Below, in pieces: positions 7,558 to 15,097 of a stretch of 25,073 bases of DNA; the first letter of the stretch is position 1, and each line of letters starts with the position of its first letter. The translations under genes and the position numbers were made by a program. The notes under the pieces were generated by a model. The model worked only from the letters and a program-made list of their open reading frames with translations. It made no database searches and was not told the DNA's origin. Source of the stretch: Embleya sp040605455 (lineage in GTDB: Bacteria; Actinomycetota; Actinomycetes; Streptomycetales; Streptomycetaceae); assembly GCF_040605455.1 (NCBI RefSeq), contig NZ_JBEXCV010000133.1, positions 1 to 25,073 of the forward strand, given 5' to 3'.

Positions 7558-7676
7558 GCCGACGCCTCCTCGGCGGCGCCCGTCGCCATGACCGTCACCC
7601 GGCGACCCCGCGCCATCGGCCGCGGCAGCAACCGCCGCCCCCGCACCCCGGTCCCGACCGCCACGAACACCCGCAT
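7554..7676 (-). pseudogene. Internally deleted NAD-dependent epimerase/dehydratase (40-residue stub)
   Basis: The frame starts MRVFVAVGTGVRGRRLLPRP and continues with ARGRRVTVMATG before ending at AAEEASA. This is the N-terminal Rossmann strand-loop-helix of an NAD(P)-binding epimerase/oxidoreductase, in which the usual TGGTGxIG is degraded to AVGTGVRG. A full-length enzyme would have about 250-300 residues, so nearly all of it is gone. The GGGAAGG ribosome site and ATG remain, with an alternative in-frame ATG two codons upstream at 7682. The stop overlaps the sigma factor GTG by four bases. This is the position and enzyme class expected for the ECF41 partner gene, so I read it as that gene after a deletion. 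The short ORF may still be translated as a leader that couples sigma translation. Confidence 0.6.
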
Positions 7677-7892
7677 GCCCATCACCTTCCCGATCGGAGC
7701 CCGTCTTTGACACCCGAGACGAGACAGCCCCGCCGCCTGTGACATCGGAGGCCGGCAACGAGAAGGCCGTGGGGTCGGGCATTGGACGACATCGGGCCTT
7801 GTCGAACGAGTCGCGCATCCGGATCACGCCACTTCGGCGCAGGCCGCCGGCGCGTGGGAGCAGGCCACGGTTCCGGAAGGGTGCGCCGTGGC

Positions 7893-7971
7893 CGCGACCC
7901 ATCCCGTCGATCGCGCCCGCGAGGACGGGGAAGGCGTAGGAGAGGATGCCCCAGCTGGTGGTCTCGGGACG
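7893..7971 (-). pseudogene. Fragment of an MFS transporter N terminus
   Basis: The residues ETTSWGILSYAFPVLAGAID closely resemble the first transmembrane helix of actinobacterial MFS permeases (typically TETTSWGVLYYAFPVL). The frame then becomes Gly/Arg-rich and no further helices follow, so only the extreme N terminus survives. Transporters of this kind do occur beside arsR and arsI, which would explain the location. Confidence 0.4.
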
Positions 7972-8190
7972 CACAGCCCGTCGCCCGGGTGGCCGTGCAC
8001 CCGCCCGGTCGTGAACCCGACCCCGGCTCCGATGGTGACCGGCTCGGGGGCGGGTGTCCCGCAGCACGACGCCGCGACCGGCTCCGGCTCGGCAGCAGCC
8101 GGGGTTCCGCAGCAGGAGGCTTCCTCGACGACCGGCTCCGGGGCGCACGTCGAGCCGCAGCCGCCGGCTTCGTCCCCTGCTGGTGACGCC
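7972..8190 (-). pseudogene. Cys-rich arsenic-protein-like remnant
   Basis: On the minus strand the frame reads GGCGSTCAPEPVVEEASCCG, then a second SCCGTPAPEP copy, and then TIGAGVGFTTG. Paired cysteines of this type occur in arsenite-binding segments such as the N terminus of some ArsM methyltransferases. No methyltransferase motif follows and no start is clear. The family assignment is tentative; the vicinal Cys pairs and location next to arsR are what I can see. Confidence 0.3.
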
Positions 8191-8303
8191 GATGCGTCTG
8201 CTCGCCTCGGCCGGCCCCGAGGGCCTGGACGCCTGCCGCACCGGCGCCGACTGCGGCTGACGCCGTCGGCAGCCGCGCACCTCGTGATTGCCGGCCCGTC
8301 GGG

Positions 8304-8657
8304 TCAGCCCGCCGCGAGAACGCCCGCGAGCATGGCCAACGCCGGCGGATCGATCCGGTAGTACACCCACGTCGCTCGACGCTCGCTGGTCACCAGCCCG
8401 GCCTCGCGCAGCTTCTTCAGGTGATGACTGACCGTCGGCTGCGACAGGCCCACGTCCGGCAGGTCGCACACGCACGCCTCGCCGTTCGCGTGCGAGGCGA
8501 TCGCCGAGAACAACCGCAGCCGCACCGGATCACCCAACGCCTTGAACATCACCGCCAGGCGCTCCGCGTCCGGTACCCCCAGCACCTCGCGCACCACCGG
8601 GGGGCAGCATGACGCCCCGCTCGACCCGACCACGTCCAACTCCAGAGACTTCGACAT
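8304..8657 (-). CDS. arsR: ArsR/SmtB-family metalloid-responsive repressor
   Basis: The 117-residue protein is a winged-helix repressor. ALGDPVRLRLFSAI at 40-53 starts the DNA-binding domain, LSQPTVSHHLKKLREAGLV at 71-89 is the recognition helix-turn-helix, and RRATWVYYRID at 93-103 is the wing. The sensing motif is ACVCDL, with Cys62 and Cys64; a further Cys17-Cys18 pair near the N terminus is placed as in actinobacterial As(III) sensors of this type. Metalloid binding should release it from DNA. It is divergent from a small ORF and cadI/arsI, with two palindromic sites in the 74-bp gap, so it probably represses both directions. Confidence 0.92.
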   Translation of the reverse strand: MSKSLELDVVGSSGASCCPPVVREVLGVPDAERLAVMFKALGDPVRLRLFSAIASHANGEACVCDLPDVGLSQPTVSHHLKKLREAGLVTSERRATWVYYRIDPPALAMLAGVLAAG

Positions 8658-8665
8658 TCTTCGAT

Positions 8666-8682
8666 ATTGACAGATGTCGAAT
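8666..8682. promoter_or_regulatory. ArsR operator 1
   Basis: The sequence ATTGACAGATGTCGAAT is an imperfect palindrome of the ATTGACA/TGTCGAT type bound by ArsR-family repressors. It lies 9 bp upstream of the arsR start codon and is related to operator 2, suggesting autoregulation. Confidence 0.6.
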
Positions 8683-8702
8683 CAAGAGCCAAACTCTCCT
8701 GT

Positions 8703-8718
8703 ATCGACGAATGTCAAT
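8703..8718. promoter_or_regulatory. ArsR operator 2
   Basis: The sequence ATCGACGAATGTCAAT matches the inverted form of operator 1 (ATTGACA…TGTCGAT) and lies 13 bp before the start of the small ORF, immediately upstream of its AGAAGG ribosome site. It probably controls the small ORF and cadI/arsI. Confidence 0.6.
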
Positions 8719-8731
8719 ACAGAAGGTCGAC

Positions 8732-8908
8732 ATGGTGAACGCCGTCATCGAAAACGCCCGCCGTACCCTGCACGCGGCCCGTGCCCGCCGCCGCGAACGC
8801 CGCCTGGACGACGTCGTCCTGCACGCGGGCACCGGCGAGGTCTGCGACAACCACTGCCGCGCCCGAGCCCACCGGGAGCGCACCCGCGCGTCCGTGTACT
8901 CCCGCTGA
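8732..8908 (+). CDS. Small basic protein with CxxxC, first gene of the cadI/arsI operon
   Basis: This 58-residue, strongly Arg-rich protein (ENARRTLHAARARRRERRLD) carries a CDNHC motif (Cys38, Cys42) and no membrane segment. ATG 8732 follows AGAAGG with good spacing, and third positions are strongly GC. It lies between the ArsR operators and cadI/arsI with a 40-bp gap, so it is co-transcribed and probably metalloid-induced. The role is unknown; metalloid or nucleic-acid binding is conceivable from the cysteines and charge. Confidence 0.7.
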   Translation: MVNAVIENARRTLHAARARRRERRLDDVVLHAGTGEVCDNHCRARAHRERTRASVYSR

Positions 8909-8948
8909 ACCGTCCATCCGACCACCCCGCACCAACCGGAGGATCACC

Positions 8949-9440
8949 ATGTCCCGCGTCCAACTCGCTCTGCGCGTCGCCGACCTCGACGCCTCGATCG
9001 CCTTCTACACCAAGCTCTTCGGCACCGAACCCGCCAAACTCCGCGACGGCTACGCCAACTTCGCCGTCGCCGAGCCGCCGCTCAAGCTCGTCCTCATCCA
9101 GGGCGAGCCCGGCAACGACACCGTCATGGACCACCTCGGCGTCGAGGTCGAGTCCACCGACCAGGTCACCGCCGCCACCACCCGGCTCGCCGACGCGGGC
9201 CTGGTCATCCGCGAGGAGAACGACACCACCTGTTGCTACGCCCTCCAGGACAAGGTCTGGGTCAGCGGCCCCGGCAACGAACCCTGGGAGGTCTACGTCG
9301 TCAAGGCCGACGCCGCCACCCTGGCCAAGGACACCGACAGCACCTGCTGCCTCCCCGCCACCACCACCGACTCCGGCGACCCCATCCCCCTCGCCGCAGG
9401 CGCCGGCACGGGCGAACCGGCGAGCGGCTGCTGCGGTTGA
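8949..9440 (+). CDS. arsI: CadI/ArsI-family VOC protein (C-As lyase or cadmium-induced protein)
   Basis: The 163-residue protein is a VOC-fold member of the ArsI/CadI family. ArsI is a non-haem iron dioxygenase that cleaves the carbon-arsenic bond of trivalent organoarsenicals; CadI is its cadmium-induced relative. The expected metal ligands are Gln5 (MSRVQLAL), His62 (MDHLGVEV) and Glu114 (EPWEVYVVK). The substrate-binding vicinal cysteines are Cys95-Cys96 in DTTCCYALQDKVWV. The C terminus adds two more pairs, Cys133-Cys134 and Cys161-Cys162. ATG 8949 has a full GGAGG at 8938-8942. It is under the ArsR operators. Whether the substrate is methylarsenite or another thiophilic metal cannot be decided from sequence. 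Confidence 0.88.
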   Translation: MSRVQLALRVADLDASIAFYTKLFGTEPAKLRDGYANFAVAEPPLKLVLIQGEPGNDTVMDHLGVEVESTDQVTAATTRLADAGLVIREENDTTCCYALQDKVWVSGPGNEPWEVYVVKADAATLAKDTDSTCCLPATTTDSGDPIPLAAGAGTGEPASGCCG

Positions 9441-9647
9441 CCCCGCAGGTCGGGTAGGCGGCGCGCAGGATGCGCCGACGCACGCGAGGAGACGCCGGCA
9501 TCGTGGTTCGCGCGCCGGCACGAGGACCTTCGTTCGGCAGCCGAACCGATGGTTCGCCGGGGCGGGCAAGCGTGCGGAGGTTTTTCGGCAGAGGTGCCGC
9601 CCGATTCGATCGTGTGCCGTCGGGTAGCCGGAGGTGGGAGGCGAATC

Positions 9648-10301
9648 ATGAGTACGACCCACACCGAAGACCGACGGGTGAACGCCCTGCTGTCCGAGGC
9701 GGGAACCACGTACGCCGAAGAAGCGGGCATTCGCGTCGCGGACACGCCCGCACCGCTGTGGCAATTGTTGGTGCTGAGCAACCTGACGGCCACGCGGATC
9801 AAGGCGTCGATCGCCGTCCACGCCGCTCGCGAGCTGTTCGACGCGGGCGGCGGGACACCCAAGGGCATGGCCGAACTGACCTGGCAGCAGCGGGTGGACG
9901 CGCTCGGGCGGGCGCACTACGTGCGCTACGACGAGGGCACCGCGACCCGGCTCGGCGAGTGCGCCGACCTGGTCCGCGAACGCTACGGCGGCGACCTGCG
10001 CCGGCTCGCCCGCGACGCGGACAAGGAGCGCGACCGCGTCGAGGAGCTGCTCCGGGCGTTCCCCGGTATCGGCCCGTCCGGCGCCCGTATCTTCTGCCGC
10101 GAAGTCCAGGGAATCTGGCCGTTCCTGCGCCCGGTCCTCGACCGGAAGGCGCTCGACGGCGCGGGCCGCGTCGGACTCCCGCAATCGCCCGAAGCCCTGG
10201 CCGAACTGGTCGACGGCGACGACCTGGCGCGATTCGCGGCGGGACTGGTGAGAGTCGAACTGGACAAGCGACTCGTGGACCGGGTCAAGGCCGCCCCGTG
10301 A
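9648..10301 (+). CDS. HhH-GPD / endonuclease III-like DNA repair protein
   Basis: The 217-residue protein carries a helix-hairpin-helix, LRAFPGIGPSGARIF at 135-149, of the HhH-GPD superfamily that removes damaged bases. The usual catalytic-Asp segment and the Cys cluster of an iron-sulphur loop are not evident, so catalysis is uncertain; a DNA-binding or divergent glycosylase role is possible. The N-terminal half is helical (LWQLLVLSNLTATRIKAS), as in the superfamily. ATG 9648 has GGGAGG at 9636-9641; in-frame sequence before it is not protein-like. The gene stands alone and converges on the gene at 10480-10797. Confidence 0.75.
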   Translation: MSTTHTEDRRVNALLSEAGTTYAEEAGIRVADTPAPLWQLLVLSNLTATRIKASIAVHAARELFDAGGGTPKGMAELTWQQRVDALGRAHYVRYDEGTATRLGECADLVRERYGGDLRRLARDADKERDRVEELLRAFPGIGPSGARIFCREVQGIWPFLRPVLDRKALDGAGRVGLPQSPEALAELVDGDDLARFAAGLVRVELDKRLVDRVKAAP

Positions 10302-10323
10302 TTCGCGTGCGGTGCGCGTGACC

Positions 10324-10386
10324 CCGGATGTGCCTCGGATGCGCACATGCGCACCGGATGGGCATCGGACGTGCGACGGATGTCCG
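10324..10386. repeat. Degenerate CGGATG-type short repeats
   Basis: Downstream of the HhH-GPD gene CGGATG occurs four times with one CGGACG variant, at irregular 11-18 bp intervals. The cluster is noncoding and may be chance in this composition, or a decayed tandem repeat. Confidence 0.35.
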
Positions 10387-10395
10387 TGAACGGGC

Positions 10396-10410
10396 GGGGC
10401 GGTCCGCCCC
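10396..10410. terminator. GGGGCGG/CCGCCCC palindrome between convergent genes
   Basis: GGGGCGG (10396-10402) and CCGCCCC (10404-10410) flank a single base, giving a short GC stem in the gap between the convergent HhH-GPD gene and the unknown gene at 10480. No T-run follows. It is a plausible weak terminator. Confidence 0.3.
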
Positions 10411-10479
10411 GGCACCCGCCCTCGGCCGCACCCGCCGTGCTGTGCGGGCGCGCGGCGACGGCGCCGGCCGGCGAGGAGG

Positions 10480-10797
10480 TTACTCGCTCGCGGGGTCGCC
10501 GGTGCCCATGATGTCGATGTGGTCGGGGTGTCCGGCCCCGATCCGGATGCCGACCACCAGGAATCGGCCGCGCGTACCGCAGGGGAGGCACAGTCGTCCC
10601 TGACCGGCCCGGTAGATCTCGTGCAGGTCCGGGCGGGCCGCCGGGCTCTTCGGGCGGAGCGTCGCCGTCCAGCCGATCGGTGTCGCGTCCGGTCCCGGGT
10701 TGTAGAGGTGTTCCTCGTCCGCGTCCACGATGGCGTGCACGCCGATTCGCCGTCCGCTCGGCAGGACCACGGTCGCCGAGCCCTCGTGATCCTTCAT
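10480..10797 (-). CDS. Conserved-looking protein of unknown function (105 aa)
   Basis: I do not recognise this protein. It begins MKDHEGSATVVLPSGRRIGV, continues with VDADEEHLYNPG and GWTATLRPKS, and ends with a CLPCGTRGRFLVVGIRIG stretch containing a CxxC. It appears to be a small beta-rich cytoplasmic protein with no signal peptide. Codon third positions support coding. The ATG at 10797 lacks a clear ribosome site; an in-frame GTG at 10833 is also weak, so the start is uncertain. Confidence 0.6.
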   Translation of the reverse strand: MKDHEGSATVVLPSGRRIGVHAIVDADEEHLYNPGPDATPIGWTATLRPKSPAARPDLHEIYRAGQGRLCLPCGTRGRFLVVGIRIGAGHPDHIDIMGTGDPASE

Positions 10798-11229
10798 GGG
10801 TGCCAGTCTGGTCCGTCGCAGGTGCTTCGGCACGCGGAAAAAGGGCGTGTCGCACTGCGAATGTACGTTGCCACGATTCGTGTTCGCCTTCGTCCTTTCA
10901 GTCGGGGCGACGAGCCGACGCCCTCTTCCATTGATGCACGGATCGCCGCGATCCGGATCGCACGCGCTTGGTGGTGTGGGCTTCGGTGGGTCAAGCGGGG
11001 GCCGTGAGGCGGTTCTCGTCGGGAGGCACCGTGTGTTTGGGGTCGTGGGCCGAGGCCACGCGTGAGTGCAGTGCTTGCACGCCTGTGCGATCCGGCAGGC
11101 GGGTGGTCGAGGCGACCCGCACGTGCGGCCCGGGTGTTCAGCCGACGTTGTGGGGAGTTGCCGACGTGGTTTGGGGGAGCAGCCATCGACGAGCGCGCGG
11201 AGTCCCAGGGGATACGTGCCCGGGCCCAC
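10798..11229. other. 432-bp stretch with no recognised gene
   Basis: Open frames exist on both strands but have no protein-like sequence or codon bias. A short inverted repeat (GTGCA/TGCAC) lies near 11065-11080. I see no RNA gene or mobile-element sequence. Confidence 0.5.
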
Positions 11230-11661
11230 TCAGGACTGGGTCACGCTCCCATCGTCGGCAACGTGGAGGTGCGCGCGGTAATCGACGCCGCATTTCGCGC
11301 CCTTTTGGATCCTTCGCGGCGTGACGGTGAGCCGCGAGACCACAGGGGTGGCGGTGGAGATGCTCACCTGCACCGTGGTCTCCACCGGCGCCGCCGTCAA
11401 GACGGAGTCGAGCACGCGGCCGACCCGGTCGGCTCCCTCCCGTGCGGGCAGCAGCGTCACCAACGGTTCGTGGCACGACCCCGCGCGACAGAAGCGGATG
11501 GACATGTCGGTGACCCGGTCGGCCAAGCCGGGAGCGATGTCGATCGCCATGGGAGGCGACCAATCGGCGGTGCAGACGACCTCCGGGTCCGGCGCCGCAC
11601 ATGCTCCCACAACGGCAGCTGTGCCGAGGATGGCCGCGGCCCTCGATAATCCTCTGCGCAC
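11230..11661 (-). CDS. Secreted lipoprotein of unknown function
   Basis: The 143-residue precursor has a lipoprotein signal: MRRGLSRAAAILGTAAVVG followed by lipobox GAC at Cys21. The mature part has Cys in VVCTADW, RFCRAGSC and GAKCGVDY, probably forming disulfides outside the cell, and a Thr/Val-rich middle (VQVSISTATPVVSRLTVTP). The start is GTG 11661; AAGGA lies about 13 bases upstream, a long spacing, while an ATG further upstream is in another frame. The function and partner are unknown. It is divergent from the PfkB kinase gene. Confidence 0.7.
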   Translation of the reverse strand: MRRGLSRAAAILGTAAVVGACAAPDPEVVCTADWSPPMAIDIAPGLADRVTDMSIRFCRAGSCHEPLVTLLPAREGADRVGRVLDSVLTAAPVETTVQVSISTATPVVSRLTVTPRRIQKGAKCGVDYRAHLHVADDGSVTQS

Positions 11662-11847
11662 GATTCGTATCCATTCCTTGTGCCGGGTCGAGTCGCACCG
11701 CCCGCTTCGGAGGCGAACGTCCGGCGGGTAGCGCGGTGGAGTACGCGTTTTCGTCGTCGGGGATCAACCGCGGGATCGCTGGGACGCCTTGATCATGGCA
11801 TCCAGCCGGCAACGCGGTGGCCGGGGCGCGCGGCTGATGATGCGGGT

Positions 11848-12780
11848 ATGGGTATATCCGAAGTTCGTCGCGATGTTCTGGTGGCCGGCGCGTATTTCGC
11901 CGATCTGATCTTCCGTGGGTTGCCCCGTACGGTGGCCGTGGGGCGTGAGACGTTCGCGGGTGGGTTCGAGATGTTGCCCGGTGGTGCCTTCAACCCCACG
12001 GTGGCGCTGCACCGGCTGGGGGACGACGTGGTGTGGGCCACCGATTTCGGCGACGACGAGTTCAGCCGGCACGTCCTGGCCGGGGCCCGCGCGGCGGGGC
12101 TGGACGAGTCCGGATTCCGCCACCACCCGGGGCCTTTGCGCAGTGTCACGGTCGCGCTCTCGTATGCCGCCGACCGGGCCATGGTCAGCTTTCAAGACCC
12201 GGTGACTCCGCGCCCGGTGGACGAACTGGTGCGTGCGCATCGGCCGAACGTCCTCGTACTGCCCGAACTGCGGCACGGCCCGGGGGTCGCGGAGACGCTG
12301 CGTGCGGTGCGTGATTCGGGCACGCTGGTCTTCATGGACTGCCAGGACGTCCCGGTCACGCTGGAGACGGCGACCGTGCGCGAAGTCCTGGGCCAGGTGG
12401 ACGTCTTCGCGCCCAACATCGACGAGGCACTGCGCCTCACGGGGGCCGCCACGGCGGACGACGCGGCGACGTCGTTGGGCGAGTTGGTGGGCACCGTCCT
12501 GATCAAGCGCGGCGAACAGGGTGCGTTCGCGCTGCGGGCCGGGACCCGATTCACCGTTCCCGCCGTGCCGGTTCGCGTCGTGGACACCACCGGGTCCGGC
12601 GATTGCTTCAACGCCGGGTTCGTGCACGGTGTTCTCGCCGACTGGGATCTGCCCCGATGCCTGGCGGCGGCGGTGGCCTGTGGATCGGCGGCCGCCACGT
12701 CGCCGGGGTCGGACGGGGCCTTGGACGCCGGCGAATTGTCCGCGTGGCTTGCGATGGTCGAGCCCGTGTCGTCGACCTGA
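11848..12780 (+). CDS. PfkB/ribokinase-family carbohydrate kinase
   Basis: The 310-residue protein has both PfkB signatures. The N-terminal substrate loop is GGAFNPTVALHRLG at 45-58 and the C-terminal motif is DTTGSGDCFNAGF at 246-258, where Asp252 is the catalytic base; LIKRGEQGAF at 218-227 is the usual strand before it. It should phosphorylate a sugar or sugar-like alcohol with ATP; the substrate cannot be read. It lies 208 bp before a HAD-GT20 fusion on the same strand, so it may supply or recycle a phosphorylated substrate for that enzyme (inference). ATG 11848 has no good ribosome site, so translation may be leaderless or the start slightly different. Confidence 0.85.
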   Translation: MGISEVRRDVLVAGAYFADLIFRGLPRTVAVGRETFAGGFEMLPGGAFNPTVALHRLGDDVVWATDFGDDEFSRHVLAGARAAGLDESGFRHHPGPLRSVTVALSYAADRAMVSFQDPVTPRPVDELVRAHRPNVLVLPELRHGPGVAETLRAVRDSGTLVFMDCQDVPVTLETATVREVLGQVDVFAPNIDEALRLTGAATADDAATSLGELVGTVLIKRGEQGAFALRAGTRFTVPAVPVRVVDTTGSGDCFNAGFVHGVLADWDLPRCLAAAVACGSAAATSPGSDGALDAGELSAWLAMVEPVSST

Positions 12781-12988
12781 GCAGCGCATTCGAGCGCCGC
12801 ACCGCACAGATCACCTTTGGTGGTCGCGACACTCCCCACGGTTTCCCGCGCGTGTTAGCGTTCGCTGTCGTCGGTCTACCACGCCTTCCGGCTCATCGGG
12901 CGGAGGGCGTTTCGTGTGCGTCGACCGGCGTCCGCTCGCGGGTGAGGTGTTCGGGGCATGCGAATCCGGTCGGTCGGGGGTATGCGCG

Positions 12989-15097
12989 ATGAAAGTCCTG
13001 GTCACCGATCTGGACGGCACGTTGTTGGGCGGCACGGACGCCGAACGCCGTCGGCTGCACGGGATTCTGTTACGTCATCCGGAGATCACGGTGGTTTTCG
13101 CAACCGGCCGCGGACTGGCCTCGGTGCGCGAAGTGCTTGCCGATCCGCTCGTGCCCAGGCCACGGTGGATCGTCGCCGACGTCGGAGCCAGCGTGGCCGA
13201 CGGCGGGGACCTGAGCACCGTCACGGATTTGCAGGCCCGGTTGCGCGCGGGCTGGCCAGGTGCGGCCCGGGTGCGCGACGCGCTCTCCGGATTCTCCGCC
13301 CTGACGTACCAGGACGGGGTGGCGCAGGAGGGACGCTGTTCCTTTCACCTGCGTCCGAGGGGCCTGACCGGCGAACTCATCTCCGCGGTCGCCGCGTTGG
13401 GGTGCGCGTGGGCGTACTCGGCCGATCGGTACTTCGACGTGCTGCCTCCGAGGGCGAGCAAGGGTGCCGCGGTGGAGGCCTTGGCCCGCGCGCATGGTTG
13501 GGTACGCGCGGATGTGCTGGTCGCCGGCGACTCGCTCAACGATCTGTCGATGTTCGCGATCGGCGCGCACGGCGTGGTGGTCGGTGGCGCCGAACCCGCC
13601 CTCGATCGGGCGGTGGCCGGGGACGAGGCGGTGTATCGCACCGAGCATCACGGCGCGGCGGGGATCGTTGCCGGATTACGGAACCTGGGTTGGGTGGCGC
13701 CGGAGCACGCGTTGGTCGTGGGCTATCACCGGCCGCCCCGGGTGTGGACATCGACGGGTTGGCGCGCTCCGACCAGCCCGAACGGAATCCTGCCGACGTT
13801 GTGTGCCGTTCTGGGCGCCGAACGCGGGGACGACCCCGACGTCTCGGCCCTGTGGGTCGCGGGATCGGTGGTCGACGACGACCTGCCCGGCCCGGACGTC
13901 GAGGAGCACGATCTTCGGCCTGCCCTGTCGTTGCAACGGTTCGATTCCGCCGCATGGTCCGCGTACTTTCACCGAGCCTGCAAGGAGACGTTGTGGCCGG
14001 CGCTGATGTCGCAGCCGGAACGCATGTGCTTCGACAGCGCGGCCTGGATCGAGTACCGAACCGTGAACCGCCGCTTCGCCGAACACATCGCGGACCGAGC
14101 CGCCGAGCGGGCGACCGTTTGGCTGCACGACTACAACCTGTGGCTCGTGCCGGGACTGCTGCGTGCCTCGCGGCCGGATCTGCGGGTGGGCCTGTTTCAC
14201 CACACGCCCTTCCCGCCGGTCCGGGTCTTCGAGGCGCTGCCGGTCGCGGCCGAGGTGCGCACGTCCCTGACGGCGCTGGACTGGGCCGGATTCCAGACCG
14301 AGCAATTCGCCGCCAACTTCCGCGCCACCCTGGGCGAGACGGGTACGGCGCCGCGCGTGGGCGTGCATCCGCTGGGCGTCGACCGCGAGGCCATCGACGC
14401 GCTGGTACGGGCCCGAGGGCCAGGCGCGCCATCCTTCGCGGGGCATCTGGTGCTTTCGGTGGAGCGCCTGGACTATGTGAAGGCCCCCGAGCGCAAGGTC
14501 GCCGCCGTCGCCGCCCTCCTCGCATCCGACCCGGCCCTGCACGGCCGCCTTCGGTTCCGACTCGTCTGCCCACCACCCGAACCCGGCATCACCGCCTACG
14601 ACTCGACCCGCGCCGCCCTCGAACACCGCATCGCCGACGTGAATGATCGGTTCGGCACCGCGACCTGGCAACCGGTCGAGTACCTCCCGCACAACCTCTC
14701 GTTCGTCGAGGTGCTCGACGAGTATCTCGCCGCAGACGTGTTCTGGGTCACGTCGCTACAGGACGGAATGAACCTCACGGCGAAGGAGTTCGTGGCGGCA
14801 CAGTCGGCCGCGGGCGGCTCCGGGGTGCTGGTGCTGTCCCGTTATGCCGGAGCAGCCGAGCAACTCGGCTGCGGCGCGCTTTTGACGGATCCGCGCTCGC
14901 CGGCCAACCTCGTGCGGGCCCTGCGGCGGGCCCTGCGCATGCCCCGGCGCGAACGATGTGCCCGCATGATTCGCCTGTCCACGGCCCTCGGCCACGAGCA
15001 CCCTCGACTCTGGGCGGCCGGAATCATCGCCGCCATCGAGGGCGACCGCCCCCCGGGCACACCACCCGTCGCAGCTTCGGCCGCGAGCAGTGCTTGA
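12989..15097 (+). CDS. ggpPS: Bifunctional HAD phosphatase-GT20 glycosyltransferase, glucosylglycerol-phosphate synthase/phosphatase-like
   Basis: The 702-residue protein has a HAD-IIB phosphatase at about 1-235 (DLDGT with Asp7 and Asp9; FATGR at 37-41; Lys158; GDSLND at 180-185). The rest is a GT20 glycosyltransferase at about 240-685. The GT20 motifs are VVGYHRPP, SPNGILPTL at 263-271, HDYNLWLVP at 380-388, HHTPFPP at 404-410, ERLDYVKAP at 492-500 and DGMNLTAKE at 592-600. HDYNL, HHTPFP and SPNGI/LPTL fit glucosylglycerol-phosphate synthase better than trehalose-6-phosphate synthase (HDYHL). HAD-first order matches bifunctional GgpPS, which glucosylates glycerol-3-phosphate and then removes the phosphate to give the compatible solute glucosylglycerol. 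A related acceptor is possible. The ATG at 12989 follows a GGGGG-type site. Confidence 0.75.
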   Translation: MKVLVTDLDGTLLGGTDAERRRLHGILLRHPEITVVFATGRGLASVREVLADPLVPRPRWIVADVGASVADGGDLSTVTDLQARLRAGWPGAARVRDALSGFSALTYQDGVAQEGRCSFHLRPRGLTGELISAVAALGCAWAYSADRYFDVLPPRASKGAAVEALARAHGWVRADVLVAGDSLNDLSMFAIGAHGVVVGGAEPALDRAVAGDEAVYRTEHHGAAGIVAGLRNLGWVAPEHALVVGYHRPPRVWTSTGWRAPTSPNGILPTLCAVLGAERGDDPDVSALWVAGSVVDDDLPGPDVEEHDLRPALSLQRFDSAAWSAYFHRACKETLWPALMSQPERMCFDSAAWIEYRTVNRRFAEHIADRAAERATVWLHDYNLWLVPGLLRASRPDLRVGLFHHTPFPPVRVFEALPVAAEVRTSLTALDWAGFQTEQFAANFRATLGETGTAPRVGVHPLGVDREAIDALVRARGPGAPSFAGHLVLSVERLDYVKAPERKVAAVAALLASDPALHGRLRFRLVCPPPEPGITAYDSTRAALEHRIADVNDRFGTATWQPVEYLPHNLSFVEVLDEYLAADVFWVTSLQDGMNLTAKEFVAAQSAAGGSGVLVLSRYAGAAEQLGCGALLTDPRSPANLVRALRRALRMPRRERCARMIRLSTALGHEHPRLWAAGIIAAIEGDRPPGTPPVAASAASSA

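Larger units (their letters stand above)
7677..8303 (-). other. Relic region between the ECF41 locus and arsR
   Basis: This 627-bp stretch has no intact gene. On the minus strand, downstream of arsR, two segments still read as protein. Positions 7972-8190 give a Cys-rich sequence with two ASCCGTPA-like repeats, as found in arsenic-handling proteins. Positions 7900-7965 give ETTSWGILSYAFPVLAGAID, which resembles the first helix of a major facilitator transporter. They lie in different frames, consistent with decay of genes once carried in the ars cluster. No IS remnant or target duplication was seen. Confidence 0.45.

Noticed and set aside
10798..11229. Possible tRNA or small RNA gene around the GTGCA/TGCAC repeat
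   Set aside because: No cloverleaf or CCA-end pattern could be built, and the repeat is only five bases.
13536..14692. Long minus-strand frames opposite the HAD-GT20 gene
   Set aside because: Arg/Pro-rich shadows with no motifs; the plus strand has complete HAD and GT20 signatures.
12989..15097. Trehalose-6-phosphate synthase (OtsA) for the GT20 domain
   Set aside because: HDYNL in place of HDYHL, HHTPFP and SPNGI/LPTL, and the N-terminal phosphatase, fit the glucosylglycerol-phosphate synthase group better.
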